Notes: generated by a model from the sequence alone, not told the origin. A stretch of 64,000 nt of DNA from Paenibacillus sp. FSL W8-0426 (GCF_037969725.1 NZ_CP150203.1:6563501-6627500), one strand, 5' to 3'. Positions 16,224-26,068 are shown, counted from the first letter of the stretch. Program-made: numbers and translations.

Positions 16224-17261
16224 TTACAGGCGTCCTTCCTCCGTATCCCCGGGAATCACTTCGTTGGTTTCAATCACGTAGTTCACGATCTCGCCGACCG
16301 TTGTATACGCAACGCCGACATACGTATCTGCAGCACCATAATAGATCGCGATCCTGCCGGACTCCGCATCATGCAGCGTGGCGCACGGGAATACCACATT
16401 GTCCACAAAACCCTGCTCCTCATACCATTGCTCCGGGGTCAGCACAAAGTTGGCGGAACGGTACTTCACCTTCGACGGCTCATCCAGATCCAGGATGACG
16501 GCACCCATGCTGTACACGAAGCCGTTGCATGTGCCGGTAACGCCGTGGTAGAACATCAGCCAGCCCTCCGACGTTTCGATCGGAGCAGGACCGCCCCCGA
16601 TTTTGACCGATTGCCACCAGCCTTGGCCCCCCTTGCTCATCACATGGCGATGTTTGCCCCAATACACCAAATCCGGACTTTCACTGAGGAAAATGTCACC
16701 AAACGGCGTGTGCCCGCTATCGCTGGGCCTGGACAGCATGACATAGTTATCGTTGATTTTGCGCGGGAACAGCACGCCGTTGCGATTGAACGGCAGCATC
16801 GGATTTTCGAGCCGCACAAACGTCTTGAAATCGTCCGTCCGGGCCAGTCCGAGAGCAGCGCCATAAAAGTCGGTGCACCAAATGATGTAGTAGGCGTCCT
16901 CAACCTTCACCAGCCGCGGGTCGTACGCATAGTTTGGCATGAAGGGCTCGCCTTTTTCGTCCACGAAGGCGATCCGTTCCTCCTCGATCGTCCAGCTCAA
17001 CCCGTCTTCGCTTCTTCCCAGATGCAGGTGCGGACGGCCGTTGATCGTTTCGGCGCGGAACACGCCGATGAATTTGCCCTCGTATGGCACCACCGCGCTG
17101 TTGAAGACGCGGGCTACTCCCTTGGCCGGATTGCGCGGAATAACCGGGTTGGCGGAATGACGCCACACCGGACCCTCGAAGCCCTCCGGTTTATCCTCCC
17201 ACGGCATGTTGGACAAGGCCTCGCCGACGATGCGAATTTCTTTCTTTTCGATGACAGTCAT
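16224..17261 (-). CDS. GH130 family glycoside phosphorylase (manno-oligosaccharide type)
   Basis: A 345-residue five-bladed beta-propeller enzyme of GH130, which splits beta-1,4-mannosidic bonds with phosphate to give mannose 1-phosphate. Asp114 in NYAYDPRLVKV corresponds by position to the GH130 general acid. Other family features are the early GVARVFNSAVVPYEGKF and the central NRNGVLFPRKIN. It differs clearly from the second GH130 of the locus and looks more like the manno-oligosaccharide phosphorylase branch; a mannosyl-N-acetylglucosamine phosphorylase is an alternative. It lies 41 bases after the permease genes. Confidence 0.87.
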   Translation of the reverse strand: MTVIEKKEIRIVGEALSNMPWEDKPEGFEGPVWRHSANPVIPRNPAKGVARVFNSAVVPYEGKFIGVFRAETINGRPHLHLGRSEDGLSWTIEEERIAFVDEKGEPFMPNYAYDPRLVKVEDAYYIIWCTDFYGAALGLARTDDFKTFVRLENPMLPFNRNGVLFPRKINDNYVMLSRPSDSGHTPFGDIFLSESPDLVYWGKHRHVMSKGGQGWWQSVKIGGGPAPIETSEGWLMFYHGVTGTCNGFVYSMGAVILDLDEPSKVKYRSANFVLTPEQWYEEQGFVDNVVFPCATLHDAESGRIAIYYGAADTYVGVAYTTVGEIVNYVIETNEVIPGDTEEGRL

Positions 17262-17302
17262 CGTATTGATCTCCCTTCATGTGAAATGATTTATCGATCC
17301 GA

Positions 17303-18136
17303 CTATTTGACCGAACCTTGCGTGAAGCCGTTATAGATGTATTTCTGCAGCAGCAGGAAAATAATCACGGTAGGAATGATAGCGATCATGATGCCTGCGC
17401 TGATGACCTCCCATTGGGAGCCGAAAGGGCCCTTGAACTTGAAGAGAGCGGTCGAGATGACCTGCAAATCGGTTTTGGGCATGTACAGGAACGGCGTGTA
17501 GAAATCGTTATAGATGTTGACCCCTTTGACGATAATGACGGTCACGATGGCCGGCTTGAGCAGCGGCAAAATGATTCTCCAGTAAATGGTGAAGTAGGAC
17601 GCCCCGTCCAGCATGGCCGACTCGTCCAGCGCCGTGGAGATCGAACCCAGAAATTGCAGGAAAATATATACGGCAATAATGTCGGTGCCCAGATACATGA
17701 CGATGGCCGCCCAGCGCGTATTGAACAGCTCCAGCGCATTGATAATCTGGAAGGTGGCGACTTGCGTCGTTACGCTCGGAATGAGCGTCGCCAGCAGAAA
17801 GGCGGTCAGCATCACCTTTTTGCCCCGAAAGTTAAAACGGTCCAGAATGTAGGCGATCATGGAACCGGTGAGCGTTGCTCCAATGATGGAGATGACCAGA
17901 ATGATCAGCGTGTTTTTGAAACCTGTAAGCATGTTGCCGTCCACGAACGCCTTCGTGTAATTGGCGAAGTTAAGCCAGTTCTCCGGCGGGGCCAGCGGGC
18001 TGCTCGTTGCGTATTCTCCGTTGGTTTTGAAGGAAGCGAACAGCACGACCACAATCGGGATCAAAGCGACCAATGCGGCGATGATGAGCGAGGCATACTT
18101 GAAAATGCCCGCGAGCGTATATTTGGCTTGTTGCAT
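17303..18136 (-). CDS. carbohydrate ABC transporter permease, MalG type (mannan locus)
   Basis: A 277-residue permease with six membrane segments. The EAA loop is around ALDESAMLDGASYFTIYW...LPLLKP, and the protein ends in the family motif YNGFTQGSVK. The start has AAAGGGGAGGACTGAAC upstream and lies two bases after the stop of the companion permease. No ATPase gene is present in the operon. Confidence 0.92.
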   Translation of the reverse strand: MQQAKYTLAGIFKYASLIIAALVALIPIVVVLFASFKTNGEYATSSPLAPPENWLNFANYTKAFVDGNMLTGFKNTLIILVISIIGATLTGSMIAYILDRFNFRGKKVMLTAFLLATLIPSVTTQVATFQIINALELFNTRWAAIVMYLGTDIIAVYIFLQFLGSISTALDESAMLDGASYFTIYWRIILPLLKPAIVTVIIVKGVNIYNDFYTPFLYMPKTDLQVISTALFKFKGPFGSQWEVISAGIMIAIIPTVIIFLLLQKYIYNGFTQGSVK

Positions 18137-18138
18137 GT

Positions 18139-19026
18139 TCAGTCCTCCCCTTTAATGGCGATGCGCTGGATCATCGTTACTACGATGACGATCAGCAGCA
18201 GCACGACCGCCATAGCCGAAGCCAGCCCCAGCTTGCCGTATTTGAAGGCCAAATGTACCGTCTGGATCACAAACGTCATGCTTCCGTTGGAGCCGTCGGT
18301 CATGATATATGGAATATCGAACGCGCTAATGGCGCCGCTGATGGCCAAAATCAGATTAAGCTGCAAAATCTTGACGATGCTCGGCAGGATGATATGCCGG
18401 AACTGCTGCCAGCGATTGGCTCCGTCAATATCAGCCGCTTCGTACACATCTTTTTGAATGGAGGAGATCGCTCCAAGGAAAATAATGAAGTTGAAGCCCA
18501 TATATCTCCACACCGACGCACTCGCCAGCGAAACGTTGATGATGTTCGGATTTCCGAGCCACAGCTGCGTATATTGACCGAGGCCAAGTGCGTTCAGCAA
18601 TGTATCCAGCGTGCCGTCCGGCTTGAAGAAAAACAGGAAGATGAATCCGATCGCCACCCCGTTCAGCAGGTACGGGAAAAAGAGCACGCCCTTGAACAAA
18701 TTTTTGCCTCGCAAATTGAAGCTCAGAATGGTGGCAAAATATAGAGCCAGCCCCATCTGCACAAACGTAGCCACGAAATAATAGGCACTGACGATGAATA
18801 CTTTGAAATACTCCGGATCACTGAAGATGCGTGCGTAATTTTCGAAGCCGACATAGTCCATGCGCTTGCTGTATCCGTTCCAATCGGTGAAGCTGTACTT
18901 GAACATGTTGAACACGGGCAAGTAGGCGAAGGTAAACAAAAGTGCCAACGGCACGATGGAAAAAAGGATAATAATCAGTTTGCGTTGAGCCGAATAGCCC
19001 CAATCGGAAACCTTCAAGTATTTCAT
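18139..19026 (-). CDS. carbohydrate ABC transporter permease, MalF type (mannan locus)
   Basis: A 295-residue permease of the MalF/UgpA type. The EAA loop is near KDVYEAADIDGANRW...ILPSIVK. I chose the ATG at 19026 because GGGAGG lies at a proper distance; a GTG three codons upstream would sit on top of that ribosome binding site. It is separated from the binding protein gene by about 210 bases with hairpins, a common way to lower permease expression relative to the binding protein. Confidence 0.92.
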   Translation of the reverse strand: MKYLKVSDWGYSAQRKLIIILFSIVPLALLFTFAYLPVFNMFKYSFTDWNGYSKRMDYVGFENYARIFSDPEYFKVFIVSAYYFVATFVQMGLALYFATILSFNLRGKNLFKGVLFFPYLLNGVAIGFIFLFFFKPDGTLDTLLNALGLGQYTQLWLGNPNIINVSLASASVWRYMGFNFIIFLGAISSIQKDVYEAADIDGANRWQQFRHIILPSIVKILQLNLILAISGAISAFDIPYIMTDGSNGSMTFVIQTVHLAFKYGKLGLASAMAVVLLLIVIVVTMIQRIAIKGED

Positions 19027-19142
19027 GCTCTCCACACCTCCCAGCGGATATCTCCGCTATTTGCAAAAACGTCGATTGAACGGCGTTCGGGAACATGCCG
19101 CCCGCCGCACGACTCCTGATCCAGACTGAAACGGCTTGCGAT

Positions 19143-19187
19143 CCGGGTGTACGCTACCCGGCAAACGGAACCCGGCAGGCCCCGTTT
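19143..19187 (-). promoter_or_regulatory. hairpins between binding protein and permease genes
   Basis: CCGGGT/ACCCGG (19143-19148, 19156-19161) and AAACGG/CCGTTT (19163-19168, 19182-19187) form two small stems. There is no T run, so they are more likely mRNA-stabilising or partial read-through structures than a full terminator. Confidence 0.4.
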
Positions 19188-19237
19188 CCCAGACAACTCC
19201 TTTTCTCTCTCACCGGATCGCAACGCCGACGGATGAT

Positions 19238-20548
19238 TTACTTTGCGACTTCGGCACGCGCTTTGACCCACTTGTCGTTCAGGTCTTTCATGATGTCGTC
19301 ATAGGTTTCGCTGCGATTGCCGATGGCGGCTTCGATGATGCGTTTCTTGAAGTCCGGCTGCCAAAGGCCGATTTCGCCTTCGTTGTCGATTTTGTCGATC
19401 AATCCTTCCTGCCCTTCCTTCGCCGGCGTCAACGTCGAAAATTTCACGTCGCTGTATTGCTTCAGGATCGGAGGCAGTTCCGCGCTCTTGTCGGCGCTCA
19501 TGCCGCCGCCCTGCTCGACGGCATAATTGGATTTGGCCAGGAACCAGTCGATCCATGCCTTGGCGGCCGGTTTGTTCTCGCTGTTCACGTTCATGCCGAT
19601 GTTGTAGTCCGCGGAGAGCGGCACGATGACCTCGCTTGCATTGGTCGGGAACGGCAGAAATCCGATGTCGTCCGGTTTGTCGGTAAGATCCTGAATCTGC
19701 GTGATGGCCCAAGAGCCAAGCGCCATCGTCGCGATTTTCCCATTCGCCAGATCCGCCTTGGAGCTCTCCCAATCGGTTGTTGTCGGATCTTTCTCGATCA
19801 GACCGTTCTTGGCGGCATCATACAGCACCTTGTACAGCTCGTAATGCGGCTGACCTGGCACGAAGTTATCATCGGTGTTCGGCTGTTCTACATTCACGTA
19901 ATCGATGCTGCCGGCCACGGTAGGCAAATCCGATTCCCATTGGGTCAATGCCCAGCCTGATGCATAGTTCGTATAGAGCGGGATCGCATCGGTGTTATTT
20001 TTGATGACTTGCAGAGCGGCCTGAAATTGCTCCGGCGTTTTCGGCAATTCGGCAATGCCCGCATCCTTGAAGACCTGTTTGTTATAAATGATGCCGGAGA
20101 ACGTAATCACCGTCGGAATGCCGTACACCTTGCCGTCCACCATGCGTTCTTCGATGGCGGTGTATTTGTCCTTCAGCTCGTCGTACGTGCCAAGCGGCTC
20201 GAAGAAATCAGGAATATCCGCAATCGGCACACTGGTCGGAATCATGAGCACATCACCGTAATCCTTCGTGCTCATGCGGATCTTCACCTGACCCTCATAA
20301 TCGGCCAATGCCTGAAAGTTGACCTTTACATCCGGATACTCCTTGTTGAATTCTGCGGCGTACTCCTTGAATACGGTGTCCACGATATCCGTCCGCTGCG
20401 TCAATACCGTAATTTCGCCTTTGATGTCGGCCGGGTCCGTGCTGATTTCTTCGCCTGCCGAAGTCCCGCCTCCCGACGAACATGCTGCAAGCAATGAAGT
20501 AATGAGCAGCATGGTGAGCAGCAGCATCCAACCTTTTGGTTTCTTCAT
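19238..20548 (-). CDS. extracellular sugar-binding lipoprotein of the mannan locus
   Basis: A 436-residue family 1 solute-binding protein. The signal peptide ends in the lipobox LLAAC, with Cys23 lipidated. The body has the usual pattern, such as VYGIPTVITFSGIIYNKQVFKD and the GKIATMALGSWAI segment. AAAGGGGTCGAAGC precedes the ATG. It heads the minus-strand arm of the locus, divergent from the epimerase gene. Context points to a beta-1,4-manno-oligosaccharide or related ligand, which is inference. Confidence 0.92.
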   Translation of the reverse strand: MKKPKGWMLLLTMLLITSLLAACSSGGGTSAGEEISTDPADIKGEITVLTQRTDIVDTVFKEYAAEFNKEYPDVKVNFQALADYEGQVKIRMSTKDYGDVLMIPTSVPIADIPDFFEPLGTYDELKDKYTAIEERMVDGKVYGIPTVITFSGIIYNKQVFKDAGIAELPKTPEQFQAALQVIKNNTDAIPLYTNYASGWALTQWESDLPTVAGSIDYVNVEQPNTDDNFVPGQPHYELYKVLYDAAKNGLIEKDPTTTDWESSKADLANGKIATMALGSWAITQIQDLTDKPDDIGFLPFPTNASEVIVPLSADYNIGMNVNSENKPAAKAWIDWFLAKSNYAVEQGGGMSADKSAELPPILKQYSDVKFSTLTPAKEGQEGLIDKIDNEGEIGLWQPDFKKRIIEAAIGNRSETYDDIMKDLNDKWVKARAEVAK

Positions 20549-20580
20549 GAAGCTTCGACCCCTTTCGAGTTATAAATTAA

Positions 20581-20592
20581 GTTATCGTTTAG
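20581..20592. promoter_or_regulatory. LacI-type operator candidate 1
   Basis: GTTATCGTTTAG is one of three 12-base sites in this divergent promoter region that share the pattern G-K-T-A-n-C-G-n-T-T-A-S, with a central CG as usual for LacI-family operators. It lies 33 bases upstream of the binding protein start. Confidence 0.4.
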
Positions 20593-20614
20593 GTTACAAA
20601 ATGAATTCTATATT

Positions 20615-20626
20615 GGTAACGCTTAC
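20615..20626. promoter_or_regulatory. LacI-type operator candidate 2
   Basis: GGTAACGCTTAC; the inner GTAAC-G-CTTAC is close to palindromic. It is the best of the three sites in the divergent promoter region. Confidence 0.45.
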
Positions 20627-20718
20627 GTGTCAATACAGAGAAACATTGCTTCTTTTCGATGGAATACATAACGGCTCATTGACATCCAACCTTCTCCCCC
20701 ATAATATAATAAACTAAG

Positions 20719-20730
20719 GTTACCGATTAC
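20719..20730. promoter_or_regulatory. LacI-type operator candidate 3
   Basis: GTTACCGATTAC, 57 bases before the epimerase start. It matches the other two candidates around the central CG. Confidence 0.4.
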
Positions 20731-20787
20731 TTTATTTTATGTTTTAATTAAAATACGTTCATACCAAATCTGAAGGAGCGCTCATTC

Positions 20788-21969
20788 ATGATCGAGGCAG
20801 CACAACTCAAACACGAAATCAAAGCGCACTGGGAAGAGAAAATTTTGCCTTTCTGGTCCGCCCTTAAGGATGACAAGCACGGCGGATACTACGGCTGGGT
20901 CGACAACGGCCTGCGCGTGAATCAGGATGCCCCCAAAGGCGGGATTGCAACCGCGCGCCAGCTATGGTCCTTTGCAGCCGCATATCGCGTGACGGGCGAA
21001 GCGAAATGGCGCGAGCATGCGGAGCACGCCTACCGATTTCTCGTCAATCATCTGCTCGATGCCGAGCACGGCGGGCTGTACTGGATGGTAGAGGCCGACG
21101 GAAAAGCCCTCGACACCAGCAAACATGTATATGCGCAAGCATTCGGGGTTTACTCGCTCAGCGAGTATTACCGAGCGACAGCAGACACCTCGGCGCTGGG
21201 GTTGGCTCGGGCCCTGTTCGACCTGATCGAGGACAAAGGTCTGAACAAGGAGCTGCCTGCCTACAAGGAGCAGTTCGACCGTCACTGGAACGAACAGCCC
21301 AATGAAATGTTAAGCGAAAACGGGGTCATCGCGGACTATACGATGAATACGCACATACATGTGCTGGAGGCGTACACCACCCTGTACCGCGTCTGGCCGG
21401 ATGCCAGGGTGAAGGCTGCACTGGAGCGTTTGCTCGCCATTTTGCATGAACATGTGTACAACCCGGACACCGCATTTCTGGGGGTGTTTTTTGATAAACA
21501 GTGGAATTCCATCATTGACCTGCAATCCTACGGACATGACATCGAGGCGAGCTGGCTGATCGACGATACCCTTCGTGTGCTTGGACTGGATCAGCATCCC
21601 CAATATTCTTCGATGGTGAAGGATATTGCCTACAACATTGCCGCCGAAGCGATCCAGCCGGACGGTTCGCTCGCCAACGAGCGGGAAGACGGCCGCGTGG
21701 ACGACACGAGAATCTGGTGGGTTCAGGCCGAAGCGATGGTCGGTTTCTACAATGCATATCAGCGCACTGGGGATACTTCGTTTCTGGAGAAGGTAAGCGG
21801 ATTGTGGAAATACACGAAGGAGCATATCGTCGATTCGCGTCCGGGCGGGGAATGGTTCTGGTCGGTCGCCGCGGACGGCACGCCAAGCCTTCACGAAATG
21901 GCCGGGCCATGGAAATGCCCTTACCATAACAGCCGATTTTGCATCGAACTAATCGAGAGGATGGGATAA
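20788..21969 (+). CDS. cellobiose 2-epimerase-like (AGE family) enzyme
   Basis: A 393-residue (alpha/alpha)6-barrel protein of the N-acylglucosamine 2-epimerase family, at the length of cellobiose 2-epimerases. Conserved His residues lie at 189 ([11 protein letters not shown]), 250 ([12 protein letters not shown]) and near the C-terminus in [12 protein letters not shown], as expected for the catalytic bases. Cellobiose 2-epimerases interconvert glucose and mannose at the reducing end of beta-1,4 disaccharides. AAGGAGCGC precedes the ATG. The second GH130 gene follows after two bases. In the known mannan pathway this enzyme converts mannobiose to mannosyl-glucose. Confidence 0.88.
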   Translation: MIEAAQLKHEIKAHWEEKILPFWSALKDDKHGGYYGWVDNGLRVNQDAPKGGIATARQLWSFAAAYRVTGEAKWREHAEHAYRFLVNHLLDAEHGGLYWMVEADGKALDTSKHVYAQAFGVYSLSEYYRATADTSALGLARALFDLIEDKGLNKELPAYKEQFDRHWNEQPNEMLSENGVIADYTMNTHIHVLEAYTTLYRVWPDARVKAALERLLAILHEHVYNPDTAFLGVFFDKQWNSIIDLQSYGHDIEASWLIDDTLRVLGLDQHPQYSSMVKDIAYNIAAEAIQPDGSLANEREDGRVDDTRIWWVQAEAMVGFYNAYQRTGDTSFLEKVSGLWKYTKEHIVDSRPGGEWFWSVAADGTPSLHEMAGPWKCPYHNSRFCIELIERMG

Positions 21970-21971
21970 CG

Positions 21972-23156
21972 ATGATACACCCGAAATATTATGACATGCT
22001 CGAACAACAAGAACTGCTGCTGAACCGTCCGAATGAGAAATGCGATTCTTTCTACAACGGCATATACGATCGATACCGCTATCCTGTCGTTACGCGCCAT
22101 CACGTACCGCTGCACTGGAGATTCGATCTGAATGAGCAGACCAATCCGCATTTCATGGAACGGCTCGGCATCAATGCCACTTTGAATCCGGGCGCGATCT
22201 ATCACGAGGGAAAATATATCTTGGTGGTACGAACCGAAGGATTGGACCGGAAATCCATCTTTGCGCTTGCCGAAAGCGATAACGGCATCGACGGATTCCG
22301 TTTCACGGGTGCCCCGCTGGTCTGGAACGACATTGATGCGGACGAAACCAATCAGTACGACATGCGGCTCGTCAAGCATGAAGACGGCTGGATCTACGGC
22401 ATTTACTGTTCGGAGCGCAAGGACCCTGACGTGCCCGCATCGGACACGTCCAGCGCCGTAGCCCAGGCAGGGCTTGTACGGACGCGGGATCTCGCCACAT
22501 GGGAGCGCCTGCCGAACATTCAAACGAAATCGCCGCAGCAGCGCAACGTGGTGCTGCACCCGGAATTCGTGGACGGCAAATACGCGTTCTATACCCGACC
22601 GCAGGACGGATTCATCTCTACAGGCACCGGCGGCGGTATCGCATTCGGATTGTGCGATGACATCCTTAATCCGAAGATCGACGAAGAGCGCGTCATGGAC
22701 GAACGCCGCTACCACACGGTTTATGAGGTGAAAAACGGTCAAGGGCCCGCTCCGCTCAAAACCGACCGCGGTTGGATCCATATCGCTCACGGGGTGCGCA
22801 ATACGGCCGCAGGCCTGCGTTACGTGCTGTACACGTTCGCGACGGCCCTGGAGGACCCGGCGCGAGTGATCGCCAAACCCGGCGGGCATTTCATCGCACC
22901 TTATGACGATGAGCGCGTAGGCGACGTATCCAACGTCATCTTCTGCAACGGCGCCGTAGTCAACGAGAAGGACGAGGTATTCATTTATTACGCATCCAGC
23001 GATACCCGCTGCCATGTGGCCACGACGACGTTGGATAAGCTGGTCGATTACACCTTCAATACGCCAGCCGATCCATATCGCTCCCTGGATTGCGCCATTC
23101 AGCGCGGCGAGCTTATCGCGCAGAACGAAAAACTGCTGCAGCTCCAAACAACCTGA
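21972..23156 (+). CDS. GH130 phosphorylase, 4-O-beta-D-mannosyl-D-glucose phosphorylase type
   Basis: A 394-residue GH130 enzyme of the subgroup that phosphorolyses mannosyl-glucose. Asp130 in [14 protein letters not shown] matches the position of the known catalytic Asp of the Bacteroides fragilis enzyme (Asp131). The segment [24 protein letters not shown] is typical of this branch. The ATG at 21972 has GAGAGGATGGGA upstream and follows the epimerase stop at once. Coupling with the epimerase matches the established two-step mannobiose pathway, which yields mannose 1-phosphate and glucose. Confidence 0.88.
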   Translation: MIHPKYYDMLEQQELLLNRPNEKCDSFYNGIYDRYRYPVVTRHHVPLHWRFDLNEQTNPHFMERLGINATLNPGAIYHEGKYILVVRTEGLDRKSIFALAESDNGIDGFRFTGAPLVWNDIDADETNQYDMRLVKHEDGWIYGIYCSERKDPDVPASDTSSAVAQAGLVRTRDLATWERLPNIQTKSPQQRNVVLHPEFVDGKYAFYTRPQDGFISTGTGGGIAFGLCDDILNPKIDEERVMDERRYHTVYEVKNGQGPAPLKTDRGWIHIAHGVRNTAAGLRYVLYTFATALEDPARVIAKPGGHFIAPYDDERVGDVSNVIFCNGAVVNEKDEVFIYYASSDTRCHVATTTLDKLVDYTFNTPADPYRSLDCAIQRGELIAQNEKLLQLQTT

Positions 23157-23232
23157 AGCGCATCCGAAGAGACCGATCCTTCCGCTGGCCAGGAACGGCC
23201 TTCTTTACCCTCGAATTTCTTTATTCCGCGCG

Positions 23233-23264
23233 AGTAACGATGTATACTGATATGGATTGTTACT
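23233..23264. promoter_or_regulatory. inverted repeat upstream of the LacI gene
   Basis: AGTAAC (23233-23238) and GTTACT (23259-23264) form an inverted repeat with a 20-base spacer, 80 bases before the LacI-family gene. It could be an autoregulatory site, though spacing differs from the three candidates at the divergent promoter. Confidence 0.3.
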
Positions 23265-23343
23265 ATGCATAACGAAATGAAGAAAACCGGTAATTGGAGG
23301 ACTGCACACTGGACCTATACCGGCTTGAAGGGGGCGACCAAAG

Positions 23344-24372
23344 CTGAAGAACAACATCACCATGCGGGATATCGCCGACAGGCTCGGGGTCAGCAGTGTG
23401 ACCGTCTCGAAAGCACTTAACGATAAGGAAGGCGTCAGCGACGAGTTGAAGGAGAAGATCAAGGCGCTGGCCGTGGAAATGGGCTACCGCTTCAACGCTG
23501 CCGCAAGGTCGATGAAGGAAGGCCTGACGCACAACATCGGCGTCATTATTCCCGAGCGCTTCACCGGGCCCGACCAATCGTTCTATGTTCGTGTCTTCCA
23601 ACGGATTACGAAGCATCTGGAGGATCAGGGCTACTACGGCATCCTCCATATTTTGAACGAACACGACGAAAAAGCATTGACGCTGCCGCGACTGTACAGC
23701 GAGAGCAAGGTGGATGGGTTCATCGTGCTGGGTCAGATCAGCAAAGAATACATCGAACTGGTGCAGTCGATGGAAGCGCCGAAAATATTTTTGGATTTTT
23801 ACGACGAACATGCGGATATCGACTCGGTGGTCACGGACAATTTCTATGCCGCATACGAGCTGACCAACTACCTCGTTCAGCAGGGCCATCGCCAAATCGC
23901 CTATGTCGGCAATCTGTATTCGACCAGCAGCATTCAGGACCGCTTCCTCGGCTATTACAAATCCTTGCTGGAGCACCGGCTTCCGCTAAACCAGGAACTG
24001 GTGCTCAACGATCGGGACGAAAGGGGAACCTTTGTCGAGATCGAACTGCCCGAGGAATTGCCTACCGCTTTTGTCTGCAACTGCGATCAGGTAGCGCACC
24101 TGCTGGTGCAGAAGCTGACCTCCATGGGGGTTCGGGTACCGGATCAATGTTCTGTGGTCGGCTTCGATAACGACATTTACGCTATGCTGTCCGATCCAAA
24201 GCTCACCACAGTGGAAGTGGATGTCGAACATATGGCGCGAACCGCCGTACAATCCATTTTGAAAAAAATCGAGCAGCCTAACCGCAGCTTCGGACGCGTG
24301 CAGGTCAAGGGGAACATTATCTACCGCGATTCCGTCAGCACGCCGCCCGCTAATGCGGAGCATCCGCTATAA
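23344..24372 (+). CDS. LacI family transcriptional regulator of the mannan locus
   Basis: A regulator of about 342 residues with an N-terminal LacI helix-turn-helix (DIADRLGVSSVTVSKALND) and a periplasmic-binding-protein-like sensor domain. The first ATG is at 23362, but it would remove residues before the first DNA-binding helix. The in-frame CTG at 23344 gives the usual N-terminus KNNITMRDIA and has AGGGGGCGACC at the right distance. I therefore prefer CTG, a rare start. It follows the GH130 gene on the same strand and is the obvious candidate to bind the repeated sites upstream of the epimerase. Confidence 0.85.
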   Translation: MKNNITMRDIADRLGVSSVTVSKALNDKEGVSDELKEKIKALAVEMGYRFNAAARSMKEGLTHNIGVIIPERFTGPDQSFYVRVFQRITKHLEDQGYYGILHILNEHDEKALTLPRLYSESKVDGFIVLGQISKEYIELVQSMEAPKIFLDFYDEHADIDSVVTDNFYAAYELTNYLVQQGHRQIAYVGNLYSTSSIQDRFLGYYKSLLEHRLPLNQELVLNDRDERGTFVEIELPEELPTAFVCNCDQVAHLLVQKLTSMGVRVPDQCSVVGFDNDIYAMLSDPKLTTVEVDVEHMARTAVQSILKKIEQPNRSFGRVQVKGNIIYRDSVSTPPANAEHPL

Positions 24373-24512
24373 GAACTGTACCGCCCACCCGTTCCTCGGG
24401 ATGCCTCAATCGCGGCTGCCCAAAGCGTCAGCCTACGCAGTTTGCTCGATCGTTCAAGCCCCGAATGGGTTTGAGCGCAGGCACAGCTTTGCACGTCGGT
24501 TCGACCGAATAC

Positions 24513-24548
24513 AAACACCCCGCGAACGCGAACGTTCCCGGGGTGTTT
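24513..24548. terminator. bidirectional terminator between lacI-type and pectate lyase genes
   Basis: AAACACCCCG (24513-24522) and CGGGGTGTTT (24539-24548) form a perfect 10-bp stem between two convergent genes. Confidence 0.75.
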
Positions 24549-24637
24549 GGCGTTGACTTGGCAAAGCACAGCGCCGTTCAACTTCACCGTTCCTCAGCCA
24601 TGTCTGGCAAACCGTTCTCTCCAGGCTCTTTTGCCGT

Positions 24638-26068
24638 TTAGTAGGCGACCTTCAACCAATTCTCCTTAGACCACGAAAGCTTGCCGGCACCGGCTCCGTT
24701 CGAACCGGAAAGCCGCGCGTTCAGCGTGGATGGATCGTCCACCGAATAGCTGTAAGGCAGAGACGAGAAGCCGTTCCACGAAAACGCCTTAATAGCTGCG
24801 GGGACAGGGCCAAGCGGGCTCCCCGAAGTATCGCTGTCGCCCCGGAACGAACTTCCGTCCAGCGAATAGATCGTGTCGGCAACCCGAATTTTGCCCGTAT
24901 ACGCTGCATCGGACGGATCGGTCTGATTGTTGCGGACCGGGTATACCACGTCCTTGATGACTGATTTTTCCACCAGCACGGCACCGCTTTCCGTCGAAAT
25001 CGCTCCATTGCTGGTGACGTCGAACTTATACCCTTTGGACGAAATGGCCGAGGCCATGGCTGACGTAATTTTGCCCTTGGCCGCACGCGCTCCGCTTGCA
25101 TCCATAATGATGTTGTACGCGTGCACATTGCCGCCGCGCAGGCGCGGCATGCGGTCCTGGATGTCTTTGTACAGGTTATGGTGCAGCGTCATGGACAGAT
25201 TTGCGTTGGCCGCCTCAAGGCTGGTCGAGCCCACAAGATGCCCTTTTTTCTGCGAGGAAGCGACGGCGATAATGTCCGCTTTGCTCAGGCCCACGGCACT
25301 GCTGCGAAGATAGTTGTACATCGGGTAGGCGGATTTGTTTGCCTCGAGCTCGTTGATCTGCTGCGTAACCCAACTATTCGAGCTGCCGTCGTCGCCTTTG
25401 AACAGAGACCAGGAAATGGTCACGCCGCTCGTTCCTTTTTTGGAATCCACGAGACCGTCATACGCTTTGTTGAATGTACAGTGATCGATCCAGACGCCGC
25501 TGCTTTCTTCCAGCGTAATGTAATCCCAGTCGTTTTTGTCGTAATCGCCCTTGGTCGACTCGTCCCACTCCCATAATTCATCGAATTCCAGATTGCGAAT
25601 GACCACATTGGAGCTGCGTTTGATCGAGAATGCTGCATGTTTGATCTTGGACCCGTTGGCCGAAAAAATAGTCAGACCGTTAAAGCCGTCGATCGTCACC
25701 TTGCTGACGCCGGTCTGCTTCAACACGGGATGGGTCAGCGCATCGTTATGTTTGGCAAACGGGGATGTCTGCGCTGCGCCCGGAATTTCGTTCCAACCCA
25801 GATGGAGATCGTTCATGATCTCGACCACCTTGACGCCAGACCCTTTCTTGAGCGCTGCCTGCAGATCATTCGCCGTATACACCTTCCGGTATTTGGCGGT
25901 ATCCGATTCGCTCACGATGCCTCCGCCTGCATTGCCTTGGGAGAAGCCCGTCAGATTATAGTCGGCGTTTCCCGCCGCCTTCACATCCGACCCGCCTGCA
26001 CCCAGAAGCGTGAAACCCAATGCAAGCGCCAGGGCCCCGCTGCACAACGTACGAATCTTGTTTCTCAT
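24638..26068 (-). CDS. secreted pectate lyase, polysaccharide lyase family 1
   Basis: A 476-residue secreted enzyme that cleaves polygalacturonate by beta-elimination with Ca2+. A signal peptide covers about residues 1-32 (cleavage near VKAAG). The parallel beta-helix carries the PL1 landmarks WIDHCTFNKAYDGLVDSKKG (metal-binding region), VTISWSLFKGDDG and DRMPRLRGGNVHAYNI, which includes the catalytic Arg region. CGGGAGGCATC precedes the ATG. A cre-like site lies about 340 bases upstream. It is transcribed alone and ends at a bidirectional terminator. Confidence 0.92.
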   Translation of the reverse strand: MRNKIRTLCSGALALALGFTLLGAGGSDVKAAGNADYNLTGFSQGNAGGGIVSESDTAKYRKVYTANDLQAALKKGSGVKVVEIMNDLHLGWNEIPGAAQTSPFAKHNDALTHPVLKQTGVSKVTIDGFNGLTIFSANGSKIKHAAFSIKRSSNVVIRNLEFDELWEWDESTKGDYDKNDWDYITLEESSGVWIDHCTFNKAYDGLVDSKKGTSGVTISWSLFKGDDGSSNSWVTQQINELEANKSAYPMYNYLRSSAVGLSKADIIAVASSQKKGHLVGSTSLEAANANLSMTLHHNLYKDIQDRMPRLRGGNVHAYNIIMDASGARAAKGKITSAMASAISSKGYKFDVTSNGAISTESGAVLVEKSVIKDVVYPVRNNQTDPSDAAYTGKIRVADTIYSLDGSSFRGDSDTSGSPLGPVPAAIKAFSWNGFSSLPYSYSVDDPSTLNARLSGSNGAGAGKLSWSKENWLKVAY

